Source: Marinobacter zhanjiangensis (GTDB lineage Bacteria; Pseudomonadota; Gammaproteobacteria; Pseudomonadales; Oleiphilaceae). Taken from it: a stretch of 64,000 bases of DNA. Both the position numbers and the translations under genes were made by a program. The notes beneath the pieces were generated by a model. It was given only the letters and a program-made list of their open reading frames with translations, did not search any database and was not told where the DNA came from. The DNA is taken from the NCBI RefSeq assembly GCF_014651935.1, contig NZ_BMXV01000001.1, positions 186,001 through 250,000 on the forward strand. Direction: 5' to 3'. Of this stretch, positions 1-7,521 are shown piece after piece (the stretch's first letter is position 1; every line of letters starts with the position of its first letter).

Positions 1-637
1 CCGCGACATGAAAGAACGGCGCCGAGTGAAGGCCCACGACACGTTCCCGGCGACAGGCGGGAATCACCGTGCTCAGGGCGCTGAGATACAGGTTGCCGTG
101 ACTGAGCATGACGCCTTTGGGCTTACCGGTGGTACCGCCGGTGTAAAGAATGCCGGCCAGGTCCTTGTCACCCCGGCCCGCATCGGGCACGGGAGCGGCC
201 CCGTCCATCAGTGAACGCAGATCTTCCGCGCCCTCCGGCGTTTGCTGATCCCCCATGTAGACGATGGTGGTCAGAACGGACGACTTTTCCCGGATTTTCG
301 CCACCATCGGGGCAAACTCGTCGTCCACGAACAGAATGCGGGTGTCGCAGTCATCCAGGGAATAGGCGATCTCCGGAGCGCTCCAGCGGATATTGACGGT
401 ATTGAACACACCACCACCCCACAAGGCGGCGAAAACGGTTTCCATATAGCGGTCGGAGTTCAGGCCCAGAATGCCCACACGGTCGCCTTCGCCCATACCC
501 AGGCTCTGCAGCACTCCGGCCACACTGGCTACCCGATCGGTGAGCTGGGCCCAGGTCTGACGCCGGTCACCAAATACCACCGCTTCGTCATCGGGGTATT
601 CGCGCACGGCCTTGTGGAGGAATTGGGTCAGGTACAT
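1..637 (-). CDS. AMP-forming acyl-CoA ligase, N-terminal part (runs off window)
   Basis: Only the first 212 residues lie in the window; the gene continues beyond base 1. It would activate an organic acid to its CoA thioester through an acyl-adenylate. The protein begins MYLTQFLHKAV and carries the AMP-binding P-loop YTGGTTGKPKG at about residues 165-175. Its N-terminus closely resembles the ligase at 39616-41172 (same MYLTQ start, LNSDRY and NIRWS segments), so the two are paralogues. The ATG at 637 is 35 nt downstream of a predicted -10 (CATAAT, 679-684), itself 23 nt from a regulon palindrome. It follows the lvaABC-like genes and may play the LvaE-like activating role (inference). Confidence 0.9.
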   Translation of the reverse strand, partial: MYLTQFLHKAVREYPDDEAVVFGDRRQTWAQLTDRVASVAGVLQSLGMGEGDRVGILGLNSDRYMETVFAALWGGGVFNTVNIRWSAPEIAYSLDDCDTRILFVDDEFAPMVAKIREKSSVLTTIVYMGDQQTPEGAEDLRSLMDGAAPVPDAGRGDKDLAGILYTGGTTGKPKGVMLSHGNLYLSALSTVIPACRRERVVGLHSAPFFHVA

Positions 638-707
638 GGAAGTCTCTCTTGTGGTTATGGTCTTGAATGTCTGGCGCCATTATGTGAACGACGCCGGCGC
701 ACCAGCG

Positions 708-723
708 TCGTCGATAGCGACGA
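708..723 (-). promoter_or_regulatory. Regulon palindrome TCGTC-N6-GACGA, site 1
   Basis: TCGTCGATAGCGACGA lies upstream of the ligase that starts at 637. On the minus strand a near-consensus -10, CATAAT (679-684), starts 23 nt after the palindrome edge. This is the clearest example of the shared promoter layout in this window. Confidence 0.85.
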
Positions 724-732
724 AATTCAGGG

Positions 733-2019
733 TTATGCCTCTTTCCACTTGTTCGGGCCCAGGTAACCGAACAGGAAGGCCCCCACTTTACGCTTCTGGA
801 TTTCCTCCGACCCCTCGGTAATCCGGTAGCGGCGGTGGTGCCGGTAGATATGCTCGAAGGGCTTGTGGCGGGAATAACCGATGCCACCATGTACCTGCAT
901 GGCCTGGTCCGCCGCCTCGCAGCACAGCCGGTTGGCCCAGTAGTTACACATGGCCACCTTGTCGGAAAGCTGGTTGGCCACTTCCGGCTTGGACATCTGG
1001 TCCATCTGCCACGCGGTCTTGCGGATTAGCAGGCGCAGCATTTCCACCTGAGTGGCCAGTTCCACCATGGGGAACTGGATGCCCTGATTACGGGCCAGTT
1101 CCTGCCCGAACGGCTTTCGCTTACGGGCGTAGTCGACGCTCTCGCGGATGCAAAAATCGGCAGCCCCAAGACTGGACGCGGCCTGTCGAATGCGATTCTC
1201 GTGTACGAAGTGCTGGGCAATGGCCAGGCCACCGCCCAATGGACCGAAAATCGCGGAATCCGGCACCCAGACATCAGTAAAACTGACCCTGGGATGGTCT
1301 GTGGGCATGTTGAAAGTCCACAGGTATTCCTCCACCTTCACGCCCGGTGTTTCGGAAGGCACGATCAGGGCGGTGATCCCTTTGGCATCACCGTCGTTGC
1401 CACTGGTACGCACGAAAGTGACGCAGTGGGTGGCGGTATGCATGCCGGTGGTCCACATTTTCTCGCCGTTGATCAGCCAGCCATCAACCCCATCCCGTTG
1501 TTCGGGCACAGCCCGGGTTTCCATATGGGTGGCGTCGGAGCCATGGTCCGGTTCGGTAAGACCGAAGGCCAGCTGGTATTCCTCGTTGAGCATATTGTCC
1601 ACGAACTCGGCGTACTGCTCGCGGGTGCCGAAGTCCCTCAGCAACAGGACAAAGGGGTTATTGGCAACGATGGAGTGCTCATTCTGCAGGTCGTTGTGCA
1701 GGCCCAGCCCCTTGGCAGCGAAATGCTCACGGATTACGGTCATGGCCAGATTGGAGCCGTCCTTGCCACCGAATTCCGCAGGCAGCGGGAAGCGCAGATG
1801 ACCCGCTTCATCGGCGATGCGGCGGGTTTCCTTGAGCAGGTCCTCCCATTCCTTGCGCGGCAGGCCACCGCCCTCAAAGTCGGTGCGGGCCCACTCCCGG
1901 CGATGGTCGAAGAAACGGATGTTGTCATCCTTTTCTTCCAGGGGCTTGATCTTCTTTTCAATAAACTCATCGAGCTTGGCCAGATACTCGGTCAGCTCCC
2001 GGGGCAGGTTGAAATCCAT
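733..2019 (-). CDS. Acyl-CoA dehydrogenase family protein (LvaC-like position)
   Basis: A 428-residue flavoprotein of the acyl-CoA dehydrogenase fold: N-terminal helical domain, a middle beta domain with the LTEPDHGSDATHM segment, and a C-terminal helical domain ending with RITEGSEEIQ. The Glu of TEGS (about residue 402) sits at the catalytic base position of medium-chain dehydrogenases. It is the last of four closely spaced minus-strand genes (crotonase, APH kinase, DUF6285-like, ACAD). Kinase-small protein-ACAD is the order of lvaABC in Pseudomonas putida, where these proteins convert 4-hydroxyacyl-CoA via a 4-phospho intermediate. A role on 4-hydroxyacyl-CoA is therefore possible; ordinary alpha,beta-dehydrogenation is the alternative. 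Confidence 0.9.
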   Translation of the reverse strand: MDFNLPRELTEYLAKLDEFIEKKIKPLEEKDDNIRFFDHRREWARTDFEGGGLPRKEWEDLLKETRRIADEAGHLRFPLPAEFGGKDGSNLAMTVIREHFAAKGLGLHNDLQNEHSIVANNPFVLLLRDFGTREQYAEFVDNMLNEEYQLAFGLTEPDHGSDATHMETRAVPEQRDGVDGWLINGEKMWTTGMHTATHCVTFVRTSGNDGDAKGITALIVPSETPGVKVEEYLWTFNMPTDHPRVSFTDVWVPDSAIFGPLGGGLAIAQHFVHENRIRQAASSLGAADFCIRESVDYARKRKPFGQELARNQGIQFPMVELATQVEMLRLLIRKTAWQMDQMSKPEVANQLSDKVAMCNYWANRLCCEAADQAMQVHGGIGYSRHKPFEHIYRHHRRYRITEGSEEIQKRKVGAFLFGYLGPNKWKEA

Positions 2020-2058
2020 CAGTCGTCTCCAGGTGTCAGATCGGAAAAAGGTTGCAGA

Positions 2059-2469
2059 TCAGTGCTGCGGGTTCGGGTCGGCCTGAAACCCGGCCCACTC
2101 GTCCCGGGCCCGCAGGTAACCAGAGTATTTCGGCTGGTCCACCGCCAATTTGGCGAGGGTGGTAAGCCACAGGTAATCCCTCAGCCGGGGGTTGTCCGGG
2201 GTGAGAGTGCCATCAGCAACAAGCCGGCACAGTTCCGCGGTCTGTCCCGCCAGTGTGCCCTTCCGGCCGGTGAGCTGGGTCAGCAACTCCCGCTCGTCGT
2301 GGGCCGTGTCCAGGCCTGCCTGTTCCAGATGGCGACGCACCATACCCAACACATTGGCGGACACCCGGGCACGAAACCCACCCGCCGGGTCCAGTTGTGG
2401 CATGACTTCTTCTTTCAGGAAGGCCTCCACCGAGGCCAGCAATGCGGTGTTTTCGGGCAGATCCTGCAT
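2059..2469 (-). CDS. DUF6285-like small protein (LvaB-like position)
   Basis: A 136-residue, largely helical, charged protein with no signal peptide or membrane segment and no catalytic motif that I recognise. It resembles DUF6285, a family I know from beside APH-type phosphotransferases and acyl-CoA dehydrogenases. It sits 12 nt after the kinase gene and 39 nt before the dehydrogenase gene, so the three are surely co-transcribed. In the P. putida lva operon a small protein in this place is needed with the kinase LvaA. By position this would be the LvaB counterpart, acting as partner of the kinase at 2482-3510. That family link is from memory and untested. Confidence 0.8.
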   Translation of the reverse strand: MQDLPENTALLASVEAFLKEEVMPQLDPAGGFRARVSANVLGMVRRHLEQAGLDTAHDERELLTQLTGRKGTLAGQTAELCRLVADGTLTPDNPRLRDYLWLTTLAKLAVDQPKYSGYLRARDEWAGFQADPNPQH

Positions 2470-2481
2470 AACAATCTCCGG

Positions 2482-3510
2482 TCAGGGGTTCAGTGGTACC
2501 AGCTCACGCAGCAGGTCCACTTCAGTTTCCGAGGCCCGGCGTCCGATGGCGCCCCGCTCCGGGGAGGTGTCGTGTCCCGCCACAAAGGAAGCGGCCATGC
2601 CCTGACACATGATGCCCCAGCGCAGGGTGCCAAGGATTTCCCAGAACCGGACACGGTCCGGGTCGGGCCGCTGGCCACTGGCAGCCTCGTAGCCATCGAA
2701 CAAATGCTCCCGGCTGCCAAAGCCACCAACGGGAAGATCGATATTGCCGAACCGCCAGGAGTTCACACACAGCCAGCCCAGGTCGGCCATGGGATCACCC
2801 ACAAATGCCAGCTCCCAGTCCAGAACGGCCGCCAGCCCCTGCTCGTCCACCATGAGATTGCCGTGCCGGAAATCACCGTGCACCAGTGCCAGCTTGTCCG
2901 GCACTTCCGGCAAATGTTCCCGCAACCAGTGGAAGGCCAGCTCGAACACCGGACGTGCCTCGCCGTAGCCCTGGTACTCCCGGTACAGATTCGCTACCAC
3001 ATCCGCTGGTGTCGCCGGTTGCAGAAAGGTCAGATCACTCACGTCCAGCCGATGAATACCCGCCAATACTTCACCACACTGCCCGGCCAGAACCTGACGG
3101 GCGCGTGAATACCGGTCGCCCTTGAGGATTTTCGGTGGCAGGGTTTCCCCTTCCACCCGGGCCATCAGATAACCGGTACCAAGCCCGTCTTCAGGCCTCA
3201 GAATTTCGTGAACACGGGGCACCGGTACCCCACCCGCCCCGGCACGGATAACCAGTCGGGCCTCGTCATCCAGCTGCATCACACCTTCGGCGCCCTGGTT
3301 CCAGGTGCTGGCCTGTCGCAGGATCATGGGCATCCGTTCCTGCTCGGATACAGCCTCCAGCGACCACATCTGCTGGTTAGCACCACCAGTGAGCCGGCTC
3401 AAGCCTTCTACCCGCGCCCCGGACAAAAGGCGTTGCGCAACGCGTGTCAGCTTTTCCTGCATGTCTGCCTCATTGGCAGGTGTTTCGAATTCAGGCGCAG
3501 AATGGGCCAT
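2482..3510 (-). CDS. APH-fold phosphotransferase, ACAD10/LvaA-like
   Basis: A 342-residue protein of the aminoglycoside phosphotransferase/choline kinase fold. The catalytic loop HGDFRHGN lies at residues 211-218 and the metal-binding DWE at 231-233. Members found beside acyl-CoA dehydrogenases (animal ACAD10/ACAD11 N-terminal domains, LvaA) phosphorylate the 4-hydroxyl of hydroxyacyl-CoAs rather than antibiotics. The downstream small protein and dehydrogenase complete the lvaABC order, which supports this reading. The gene starts 46 nt after the stop of the upstream crotonase gene. Two more kinases of this family lie at 37255 and 56719, without the small partner. The substrate cannot be read from sequence. 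Confidence 0.9.
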   Translation of the reverse strand: MAHSAPEFETPANEADMQEKLTRVAQRLLSGARVEGLSRLTGGANQQMWSLEAVSEQERMPMILRQASTWNQGAEGVMQLDDEARLVIRAGAGGVPVPRVHEILRPEDGLGTGYLMARVEGETLPPKILKGDRYSRARQVLAGQCGEVLAGIHRLDVSDLTFLQPATPADVVANLYREYQGYGEARPVFELAFHWLREHLPEVPDKLALVHGDFRHGNLMVDEQGLAAVLDWELAFVGDPMADLGWLCVNSWRFGNIDLPVGGFGSREHLFDGYEAASGQRPDPDRVRFWEILGTLRWGIMCQGMAASFVAGHDTSPERGAIGRRASETEVDLLRELVPLNP

Positions 3511-3556
3511 GGCTCAGTCACTCCCCGTCGGGATAATGCGCTTTGCAGGGACAGCC

Positions 3557-4324
3557 TTATTTGCTCTTGTTCTTGAAGCGGGCAATAGCCTCCCGGGATT
3601 CGGGGCTTTGCAGGCAGTGCTTCTGGGCAATGGCTTCCGCCTGGAAAATCTCGTCATAAGACGCAGTTGCCGCCTTGCGAAGCAGCGCCTTGGCTTCAGC
3701 AGTAGCCAGCGCCGGGCGCTCACAAAGGGTGGCAGCAATATCGGCCGCGACCTGCTCGGCCTGATCCTGAGGCACCACGGCCCGGGCAAGGCCGAGTTCC
3801 TGGCACTCTTTGGCGCTGATGCTGCCACCCTCGGTAATCAGGGCAAAAGCCCGGTGGTACCCCAGAGTCTGGAACAGTAACCAGGTGGCACCACCATCCG
3901 GCACCAGGCCAATATGGCTGAACGCCATATAGATGCGGGCTTCTTCCGCCATCACCACCTGATCACAGCTCATCAGTACTGAAGCCCCCACTCCGGCCGC
4001 AACGCCCGGGGCCACACCAATCACCGGCTTGGGCATGGACTGAATGGCGTCGAGAATCGGCTTGTAGGATTCCAGCAATTGCCTGGTCACGTCGGACTTG
4101 TCCGGTGCGTTGTCCTCCATCAGGTCGGCACCGGCGCTGAAGGCACGACCGCTGGCGGCCAGTACGACCACCTTTATAGCGGAATCGCCGGCGGCACGGG
4201 CCAGGGCCGCTGTCAGATCACGGCGCAGGTCTTCGTTGAAAGCGTTGAGGGCGTCCGGACGGTTCATACGGATCCAGGCCACGGCGTCGCGGGCGTGGTA
4301 TTCGACGGCGGTATAGTCGCTCAT
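3557..4324 (-). CDS. Enoyl-CoA hydratase/isomerase (PaaG-like crotonase)
   Basis: A 255-residue crotonase. The oxyanion-hole segment AFSAGADL lies at about 61-68, and the second loop reads HIGLVPDGG with Asp143. The usual hydratase Glu pair is absent and the Asp pattern resembles PaaG-type isomerases, so a double-bond isomerase role is at least as likely as hydration. The start at 4324 is chosen over an upstream in-frame ATG at 4447 because AAGGAG precedes it and because residues MSDYTAVEYH begin the conserved fold; the longer form would run through both palindromes. It is the first gene of the minus-strand operon that continues with the kinase, DUF6285-like protein and dehydrogenase. Confidence 0.9.
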   Translation of the reverse strand: MSDYTAVEYHARDAVAWIRMNRPDALNAFNEDLRRDLTAALARAAGDSAIKVVVLAASGRAFSAGADLMEDNAPDKSDVTRQLLESYKPILDAIQSMPKPVIGVAPGVAAGVGASVLMSCDQVVMAEEARIYMAFSHIGLVPDGGATWLLFQTLGYHRAFALITEGGSISAKECQELGLARAVVPQDQAEQVAADIAATLCERPALATAEAKALLRKAATASYDEIFQAEAIAQKHCLQSPESREAIARFKNKSK

Positions 4325-4375
4325 GATGCAGTCTCCTTGTTTTGTCCATCGTCGGCCTGAAGTGGCTCCGGGGCA

Positions 4376-4391
4376 TCGTCTGAACCGACGA
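4376..4391 (-). promoter_or_regulatory. Regulon palindrome, site 2
   Basis: TCGTCTGAACCGACGA lies in the divergent gap between the crotonase (minus) and the SDR (plus). The hexamer 22 nt downstream on the minus strand (GACGAT, 4348-4353) is a weak -10. Centre-to-centre distance to site 3 is 36 bp. Confidence 0.8.
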
Positions 4392-4411
4392 ATCAGGCAC
4401 CCGGGGTGTTT

Positions 4412-4427
4412 TCGTCGCAACGGACGA
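4412..4427 (+). promoter_or_regulatory. Regulon palindrome, site 3
   Basis: TCGTCGCAACGGACGA is the second copy in the same divergent gap, nearer the plus-strand SDR that starts at 4491. I see no convincing -10 at the usual 22-23 nt distance on the plus strand. Confidence 0.8.
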
Positions 4428-4490
4428 TGCTCTTTGCGACTGACCACGTCAGGGTGTCAGCATCACAAAAACCACAAGAGGATGGGCAAC

Positions 4491-5294
4491 ATGAGCGATT
4501 CCCCCCCACGTAACATTCAGCAACTGTTCGATCTGAAGGGCCGCACCGCCGTGGTAACGGGAGGTTCCCGCGGACTGGGCCTGCAGATGGCCCATGCCTT
4601 GGCAGAAGCCGGGGCACGGCTGGTAATCAGTGCCCGCAAGGAATCCGACCTCAACGAAGCGGCCGAGGAACTGCGGGAGGCCGGTCACGACGTCACACCC
4701 ATCGTGGCCAACCTGGCCAGTGAAGACGACGTTATTGCGCTGGCAGACCAGGCCATCAGCACCCTGGGGCATATCGATATCCTGGTGAACAATGCCGGCG
4801 CCACCTGGGGTGCCCCTGCCGAAGACTACCCCATGGATGGCTGGGACAAGGTGATGACCCTGAACGTGCGCAACCTGTTCCTGCTGACCCGTGAAGTGGC
4901 GAAGAAGAGCATGATTCCGCGCCGATACGGCCGGGTTATCAACATCGCCTCCAACGCCGCCATTGGTGGTAACCGTGACCTGATGACGGCCATAGGCTAC
5001 AACACCAGCAAAGGCGCCGTGGTGACCTTTACCCGATCACTGGCCGCCGAATGGGGCGTACACGGTATTACCGTGAACGCCATCGGCCCCGGCTACTTCC
5101 CCAGCAAGATGTCCAAAGGCCTGCGGGACCAGCACGGTGATGAAGGTCTGGTGCGCAATGTACCCCTGCGTCAGACCGGCGACGACGAGGCCCTCAAGGG
5201 CGCAACCGTGATGTTCGCCTCCGACGCCAGCAAACACACCACTGGACAGATCCTTTACATCGATGGCGGCTGTTCCGCCATGATCTGCGGATAA
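4491..5294 (+). CDS. SDR family oxidoreductase
   Basis: A 267-residue short-chain dehydrogenase. The NAD(P)-binding TGGSRGLG lies at 23-30, NNAG at 100-103 and the catalytic YNTSK (Tyr170, Lys174). It ends in the usual GQILYIDGG. It probably oxidises or reduces a hydroxy/keto group of an acyl-CoA or alcohol. The start at 4491 (MSDSPP) follows GAGGAT; an ATG three codons upstream is possible. The gene is divergent from the crotonase-kinase operon, with two palindromes between, and is followed 9 nt later by a crotonase gene, so the two form an operon. Substrate and cofactor preference are unknown. Confidence 0.92.
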   Translation: MSDSPPRNIQQLFDLKGRTAVVTGGSRGLGLQMAHALAEAGARLVISARKESDLNEAAEELREAGHDVTPIVANLASEDDVIALADQAISTLGHIDILVNNAGATWGAPAEDYPMDGWDKVMTLNVRNLFLLTREVAKKSMIPRRYGRVINIASNAAIGGNRDLMTAIGYNTSKGAVVTFTRSLAAEWGVHGITVNAIGPGYFPSKMSKGLRDQHGDEGLVRNVPLRQTGDDEALKGATVMFASDASKHTTGQILYIDGGCSAMICG

Positions 5295-5303
5295 GGAGCT
5301 TCC

Positions 5304-6179
5304 ATGAGCCAGTTTGAAACCATCACCCTCGACGTCAAAGACGGCATTGCCACCATCACCCTTAACCGGCCTGACCGGATGAATGCTTTTACCTTACAGA
5401 TGATGGAAGAGCTGATTGCCGCGTTTGACCAGACCGATGCCGACGATGCCGTGCGAGTAGTGATCGTCACTGGCGCCGGCAAGGCCTTCTGCGCGGGCGC
5501 CGATCTGTCCGGCGGAGCCGACACGTTCGACTATGAGGAACAGAAAGGCAACGCGCCTGACCCGCTGGCCAATGGCGTCAACCGCGACGGCGGCGGCATG
5601 GTATCACTGCGCATCTTCCGCAGCCTGAAGCCAGTGATCGGTGCCATCAATGGCGCGGCAGTGGGCGTGGGCGCCACCATGTCCCTGGCTATGGATATCC
5701 GCCTGGCTTCGGAAAAGGCCCGCTACGGCTTCGTTTTCGCCCGCCGGGGCATCGTGCCAGAGGCGGCGTCCTCCTGGTTTATCTCCCGGGCGGTGGGACT
5801 GTCCACGGCATTACGATGGTGCATGACCGGAAAGCTGATCAATGCTGATGAGCTGGAAAAACGTGGCCTGGTCGAATCGGTCCACGCCCCGGAAGAACTC
5901 TACCCGGCCGCCGTGGCCATCGCCCGGGAAATCGCCGACAACACCGCGCCGGTATCTGTCGCCATGACCCGGCAAATGCTATGGCGTATGGCCGGCGCTA
6001 GCCATCCCATGGAAGCCCACCAGCTGGACAGCCGGGCAATACAGGCCCGTGGCGCGTCGGCGGACGCGAAAGAAGGCGTAGCGTCGTTCCTGGAGAAACG
6101 CCCGGCGGAGTACCCCGACAAGGTATCGACTGATATGCCCGAATTTTTCGACTGGCAGGGAGAGCCGGAATTCAAATAG
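5304..6179 (+). CDS. Enoyl-CoA hydratase/isomerase family protein
   Basis: A 291-residue crotonase with the oxyanion-hole segment FCAGADLSGG and the second active-site region RRGIVPEAASSW, where a Glu is retained. This VPEAASSW subgroup is common in acyl-CoA catabolic clusters and is usually annotated as enoyl-CoA hydratase. It follows the SDR gene by 9 nt with a clear AAGGAG, making a two-gene operon for hydration plus oxidation of an acyl-CoA. The protein is slightly longer than the typical 260 residues because of an insertion after the oxyanion loop (about residues 72-90). Confidence 0.92.
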   Translation: MSQFETITLDVKDGIATITLNRPDRMNAFTLQMMEELIAAFDQTDADDAVRVVIVTGAGKAFCAGADLSGGADTFDYEEQKGNAPDPLANGVNRDGGGMVSLRIFRSLKPVIGAINGAAVGVGATMSLAMDIRLASEKARYGFVFARRGIVPEAASSWFISRAVGLSTALRWCMTGKLINADELEKRGLVESVHAPEELYPAAVAIAREIADNTAPVSVAMTRQMLWRMAGASHPMEAHQLDSRAIQARGASADAKEGVASFLEKRPAEYPDKVSTDMPEFFDWQGEPEFK

Positions 6180-6202
6180 CAAGTATGGGGCGTACTGCAC
6201 CT

Positions 6203-6227
6203 CGGTGAAAATGGGGTCAGACCCCGG
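6203..6227. repeat. Small GGGGTCAGACCCC repeat, copy 1
   Basis: The core GGGGTCAGACCCC (6213-6225) is a 13-bp palindrome around a central A, preceded by an A-rich stretch. Four related copies occur at 7489, 17771, 49729 and 49764. I associate this motif with dispersed REP-like elements in gammaproteobacteria; I cannot confirm this without the genome. Confidence 0.6.
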
Positions 6228-6320
6228 ACGAAAAAACCGGAGCGCCCAGAAACAGGCCTCCGGTGACAGTATGGTGGCTGTCTATCGCCTCTGCTCGAGG
6301 TCGCTCGCTACAGGAGAAAA

Positions 6321-6379
6321 CTGGTGTCCCGTGTGGTTAATTTGCTGACCTACTGCGAATTAACCACACGGGACACTAG
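6321..6379. repeat. 25-bp inverted repeat (long hairpin) between convergent genes
   Basis: Arms 6321-6345 and 6355-6379 pair over 25 bp, with two G-T pairs, around a 9-nt loop. The right arm contains AATTAACCACACGGGACAC and overlaps the stop codon of the oxidoreductase gene. No T-run follows on either strand, so it may be a mobile palindromic repeat or a processing/termination hairpin between the convergent crotonase and oxidoreductase genes. Confidence 0.75.
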
Positions 6380-7401
6380 GGGTCATCGGATACCCGGACC
6401 ATCAGCTTGCCGTCATTACCGCCCGTGAACAGCAGCGCCAGGCCATCAAGGGCATTATCCAGACCTTCCACCACATGGTTCTTCCACTGGATCTCACCCC
6501 GGCTTACCCACCCGGTCAACGCTTCCTGGGCTTCGGGGAACCGCTTCTGGTAATCCAGGACGATAAAGCCCTTCACCGTCAGTCGCTTCATCAAAACCCG
6601 CCCGAAATCCCGGGGCCCCGGCATGACGCCTTCGTCGTTGTAACGGGAGATCATGCCGCACAGGGACAAACGGCCGTTGAGATTCAGACGGTTATAGACG
6701 GCGTCCATGATGTCGCCACCCACGTTCTCGAACTGGATATCCACACCGTCCGGACAGAGCCGGTCCAGCGCGGCGGGAACGTCTTCATTGCGGTAGTCGA
6801 TGGCGCCGTCAAAGCCCAGGTCTTCAGTCAACCACCGGCATTTTTCAGGGCCACCGGCAATGCCTACCACCCGGCAGCCCTTGAGCTTGCCGATCTGCCC
6901 GACAATGGAGCCAACCGCGCCCGCCGCTGCAGACACCACCAGGGTTTCACCCGGCTGGGGATCGCCGATATCCAGCAGCCCGAAGTAGGCGGTGATCCCG
7001 GTGGAGCCGAGCACAGACATATAGGCAGACAGGGGGATGTCCGGATGACGATCGACAGGGCGAACCAGCTTGTCGTCGGCAACGGTCCAGGCCTCCCAGC
7101 CACCGACCATGGGTTTGACAATATTACCGGCACTGAAGCGGTCGGAACGTGATTCCTCAACCACACCCAGACTGCCACCACGCATAACATCCCCCACCCG
7201 GACAGGCGGCAGATATTGTTCACGGTCACTCATCCACAGGCGATGTGTCGGGTCAAGTGACAGATATATATTCCGAATGAGGACTTGTCCGTCCTGCAGT
7301 TCAGGAACCGGCTCCGTTACCAGTTCCAGGTGTTCGGCGGTAATCTCCGCCTCGGGGCGCTTTCTCAGTACCCATCGCTGGTTCTGACGCTTGTCGGTCA
7401 T
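6376..7401 (-). CDS. MDR-family NADP-dependent oxidoreductase (PTGR/CurA-like)
   Basis: A zinc-free medium-chain reductase of 341 residues. The N-terminal segment WVLRKRPEAEIT and the nucleotide-binding region VSAAAGAVGSIVGQIGK match the leukotriene B4 12-hydroxydehydrogenase / prostaglandin reductase / curcumin reductase group, which reduces alpha,beta-unsaturated carbonyls with NADPH. Start at 7401 (MTDKRQ) is preferred over the ATG at 7410 because the CAGGA lies too close to the latter. It is transcribed alone from a palindrome promoter. A role in clearing reactive enones or enoyl intermediates is plausible (inference). Its stop codon is inside a long hairpin. Confidence 0.9.
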   Translation of the reverse strand: MTDKRQNQRWVLRKRPEAEITAEHLELVTEPVPELQDGQVLIRNIYLSLDPTHRLWMSDREQYLPPVRVGDVMRGGSLGVVEESRSDRFSAGNIVKPMVGGWEAWTVADDKLVRPVDRHPDIPLSAYMSVLGSTGITAYFGLLDIGDPQPGETLVVSAAAGAVGSIVGQIGKLKGCRVVGIAGGPEKCRWLTEDLGFDGAIDYRNEDVPAALDRLCPDGVDIQFENVGGDIMDAVYNRLNLNGRLSLCGMISRYNDEGVMPGPRDFGRVLMKRLTVKGFIVLDYQKRFPEAQEALTGWVSRGEIQWKNHVVEGLDNALDGLALLFTGGNDGKLMVRVSDDP

Positions 7402-7462
7402 TGCGGGCATCCTGTTGTTCTTGTACGTGGTAACAGTTTGCCCCCTACGTAGTTCGGCGGCA

Positions 7463-7478
7463 TCGTCTGTTACGACGA
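7463..7478 (-). promoter_or_regulatory. Regulon palindrome, site 4
   Basis: TCGTCTGTTACGACGA lies 61 nt upstream of the oxidoreductase start at 7401. CAAACT (7435-7440) begins 22 nt after the palindrome on the minus strand. The leader also holds AAGAACAA just upstream of the start. Confidence 0.82.
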
Positions 7479-7488
7479 ATCTGAGAAC

Positions 7489-7512
7489 CGAAAAATCGGG
7501 TCAGATCCCCGG
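7489..7512. repeat. Small GGGTCAGATCCCC repeat, copy 2
   Basis: An A-rich stretch is followed by GGGTCAGATCCCC (7498-7510). It lies just outside the 3' end of the ABC importer operon, at one border of the palindrome-free block. Confidence 0.55.
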
Positions 7513-7521
7513 TGCCGCGGC

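Noticed and set aside
1201..3108. Long plus-strand open frame of 635 codons
   Set aside because: It is antisense to the well-supported dehydrogenase, DUF6285-like and kinase genes and shows no family features; GC-rich codon use makes such shadows common here.
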